Below, piece by piece: positions 62,243-64,000 of a stretch of 64,000 nucleotides of DNA. Positions within the stretch are counted from its first letter, which is position 1, and every line of letters starts with the position of its first letter. The DNA is taken from NCBI GenBank assembly GCA_018830105.1, contig JAHJTC010000024.1, forward strand, positions 124,001 through 188,000, in the 5' to 3' direction. The stretch is from Bacteroidota bacterium (GTDB taxonomy: Bacteria > Bacteroidota > Bacteroidia > Bacteroidales > F082). The notes under the pieces were generated by a model. That model had not been told where the DNA came from. It saw nothing but the letters and a program-made list of their open reading frames with translations, and ran no database searches. The position numbers and the translations under genes were made by a program.

Positions 62243-63610
62243 ATGGAACGGTATTGGGAAATATTACAAGTGGCGCTTGAAGCCGTATTCGCCAATCGCT
62301 CACGCTCCATTTTAACTGCATTGGGGATAATTTTTGGTGTGGCAGCAGTTATTGCAATGATGGCTATCGGAAAAGGAGCCCAGCAAGAAATCCTTGACCA
62401 GATTAAGTTGGTGGGCGTAAATAATATCATTGTACAAGCGCGCTTTGATGTCACCGGTCAAAACCAGAATAGCAGCGAAGAAGATGGGCAACAGCAGCAA
62501 AAACAATACTCTCCGGGTCTCACTTTGCTCGATGCTTTAAGTATTGGTGAGATTATTCCAACAGTTACTAAAGTTAGCCCCGAAGTAAGTTACGAAACAA
62601 GCATCATCAAAGATGGAAAACGCCAACAGGCTAAACTAAACGGCATCACACCTGATTTTTTTGAGGTTTTTAACCTCAATCTCGCCAGCGGAACCATGTT
62701 CTCTGAAAGCCAGCTCGAAGCCGGAAGCCCCATTTGTATTATCGGCCCAGCCATCAAAACAAAATTCTTTCCGCTGCAAAATCCTATTGGCCAACAGATA
62801 AAATGCGGAAATATTTGGCTAAGAATTGTTGGCGTGCTCGAAAACAAAACCGGAAATATTGATGCCGTTAAAGATATCGGCATAAGCGATTTTAACAACC
62901 ATATTTACGCACCTATTCAAACCGTTTTGCTGCGTTTCAAAGACCGGGCGCGCATCAACGAAGGCTCCTTAAATAACGGAGGAAACGAAACAGTGGTTTT
63001 CTCCGGAAATAGCATGATGTCATTTTCAAGTAGTTCGAGTGGCTCAGATGATGCCAATTATCACCAACTTGACCGTATTGTGGTGCAAGTAGAAGATAGC
63101 GAACTGTTGAACTCAACCACTAAAATTCTTCAAAGAATGCTAAAGCGGAAACACTTCGGTGTGGAAGACTTTGAAATAACAGTACCCGAGCTGCTGCTTA
63201 AACAAGAACAACGAACCAAGGACATCTTTAATATCGTTCTGGGTGCAATTGCAGGGATTTCGCTTTTGGTGGGCGGAATTGGCATTATGAACATTATGTT
63301 GGCTTCGGTGATGGAGCGTATCCGCGAAATTGGAGTACGCCGATCTATTGGAGCTACCAAACGTGATATTATCTTTCAGTTTTTGTCCGAAGCAACACTT
63401 ATCAGTATCAGCGGCGGGCTTTTTGGCATCTTACTTGGTGTAATTATGGCAAAAATAATTACTGAAACAACCGAAATACTAACGATTGTTTCGCCCTGGA
63501 GTATTGTCATTTCATTTGGTGTTGCTGCCTCAGTAGGAATAGTTTTTGGCTACCTGCCGGCAAGAAAAGCAGCACAGCAAGATCCGGTGACATCACTCCG
63601 ACATGATTAA
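62243..63610 (+). CDS. MacB/FtsX-type ABC transporter permease
   Basis: A permease of 455 residues of the MacB type without an ATPase domain. The N-terminal helix starts in FANRSRSILTALGIIFGVAAVIAMMAIGKGAQ (~15-45, the typical MacB signature). A large periplasmic domain (~50-335) follows, with YSPGLTLLDALSIGEIIP and a serine-rich loop FSSSSSGSDD, and three C-terminal helices beginning LVGGIGIMNIMLASVMERIREIGVRRSIGAT, then GGLFGILLG and GYLPARKAAQQDPVTSLRHD. It pairs with the adaptor gene (7 bases apart). The ATP-binding subunit, normally adjacent, is not in the window. Confidence 0.92.
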   Translation: MERYWEILQVALEAVFANRSRSILTALGIIFGVAAVIAMMAIGKGAQQEILDQIKLVGVNNIIVQARFDVTGQNQNSSEEDGQQQQKQYSPGLTLLDALSIGEIIPTVTKVSPEVSYETSIIKDGKRQQAKLNGITPDFFEVFNLNLASGTMFSESQLEAGSPICIIGPAIKTKFFPLQNPIGQQIKCGNIWLRIVGVLENKTGNIDAVKDIGISDFNNHIYAPIQTVLLRFKDRARINEGSLNNGGNETVVFSGNSMMSFSSSSSGSDDANYHQLDRIVVQVEDSELLNSTTKILQRMLKRKHFGVEDFEITVPELLLKQEQRTKDIFNIVLGAIAGISLLVGGIGIMNIMLASVMERIREIGVRRSIGATKRDIIFQFLSEATLISISGGLFGILLGVIMAKIITETTEILTIVSPWSIVISFGVAASVGIVFGYLPARKAAQQDPVTSLRHD

Positions 63611-63636
63611 AATATAAATTTCTAATACTTTAAGCA

Positions 63637-63867
63637 ATGGAACACGACCTCGTCGAAATCTATTCAGGCAATGAAATTCAGGCCATGGCTCTTAAATATG
63701 AGCTCGAACGCTCAGGTATTGAATGTATGATCAGGAATGATCAGGAAGCAGGAAATTTAATTGGTATTGGATCAATTCAGTTTGCGGTACGGGTGCTTAT
63801 CGATCAAAAAAACCTTAAGCAGGCAAATCTCATTCTGGATGACTTCCTGAAGCGTAATCAGGCATAA
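63637..63867 (+). CDS. DUF2007 small protein
   Basis: A 76-residue cytoplasmic protein of the DUF2007 (putative signal-transducing) family: VEIYSGNEIQAMALKYELERSGIECMIRND, then VRVLIDQKNLKQANLILDDF. The ferredoxin-like fold of this family resembles PII-type modules; function is unknown. It lies 26 bases after the permease gene and is probably the last gene of that operon. Confidence 0.85.
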   Translation: MEHDLVEIYSGNEIQAMALKYELERSGIECMIRNDQEAGNLIGIGSIQFAVRVLIDQKNLKQANLILDDFLKRNQA

Positions 63868-63935
63868 GTTTATTCACAGCCATAATGAATTTATCAGGTA
63901 TTGGGCTTTAATATCTAACCGTTAAAACCATCGAA

Positions 63936-64000
63936 ATGATTATAAAAAAGATTAATTTTTTGATCTTAAAATATTGTTTTACAGGCATTTTAGTTGTGAT
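63936..64000 (+). CDS. Start of a possible exported protein (3' end outside window)
   Basis: An ATG at 63936 opens a frame of 21 codons to the window edge (MIIKKINFLILKYCFTGILVV). Two lysines followed by a hydrophobic stretch look like a signal peptide or membrane anchor. Nothing more can be said from this window. Confidence 0.4.
   Translation, partial: MIIKKINFLILKYCFTGILVV

Overview
The window comes from a Bacteroidota genome, most likely the Bacteroidales/Marinilabiliales side of the phylum. The evidence is the type IX secretion (T9SS) C-terminal signals, a gliding-motility-type C-terminal domain, the DUF1573-yajC-ybbR-coaE cluster, lpxK/lpxH lipid A genes, a eukaryote-like ProRS, and many copies of the Bacteroidota promoter pattern TTTG-N18..23-TAnnTTTG. 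Shine-Dalgarno sequences are almost absent. No tRNA, rRNA, CRISPR array, insertion sequence or prophage was seen. The content is mostly core chromosome.

Layout. 1-9 kb: ribosomal protein S1 (runs off the left edge), ychF, an M1 aminopeptidase and clpB. 9-15 kb: a KAS III-like enzyme, a CoA-binding protein, a surface protein with a PKD domain and type B sorting signal, then DUF1573, yajC, ybbR, coaE and an unrecognised four-helix membrane protein. 15-21 kb, minus strand: a gene remnant with an internal stop, a T9SS cargo protein with an internal duplication, a YhcC-type radical SAM protein and a POT peptide transporter. 21-22.6 kb: ECF sigma factor, anti-sigma-like protein and DUF4252 protein. 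22.7-29 kb: proS, divergent from a Tyr/Gly-rich lipoprotein gene followed by a FadL-like porin, then a TPR protein. 29-38 kb: zinc-ribbon protein with Nif3; lpxK-pnp-lpxH; an FAD oxidoreductase overlapping gap; an M20 dipeptidase. 38-46 kb: an outer-membrane barrel, an SMP-30 lipoprotein, a PD40 lipoprotein, a DsbD-like reductase with a doubled N-terminal domain, and a DUF389 protein with a long N-terminal extension. 46-53 kb: valS, a metallophosphoesterase, and a three-gene minus operon of two secreted beta-propellers flanking a TonB-C-like protein. 53-64 kb: a 0.95 kb non-coding stretch, guaB, a run of three SurA/PpiC-type chaperones, MoxR, a membrane-fusion protein, a MacB-type permease without its ATPase, a DUF2007 protein and the start of another gene.

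Much of the window concerns the cell envelope. Lipid A synthesis (lpxK, lpxH), periplasmic folding and outer-membrane protein delivery (three SurA/PpiC proteins, DsbD-like reductase), Sec and T9SS export, surface beta-propellers and an ECF stress regulator all occur. I did not find a clearly new mobile or defence system. The most unusual items are the structured leader and repeated acidic N-terminus of S1, the DUF389 fusion, the secreted propeller operon, the 61-codon remnant at 15.1-15.3 kb, a perfect 15-bp inverted repeat near 53.0-53.1 kb, and a 14-bp perfect hairpin at 40.7 kb. Translations and start choices were read from the sequence; family names rest on recognised motifs, and no database search was possible.
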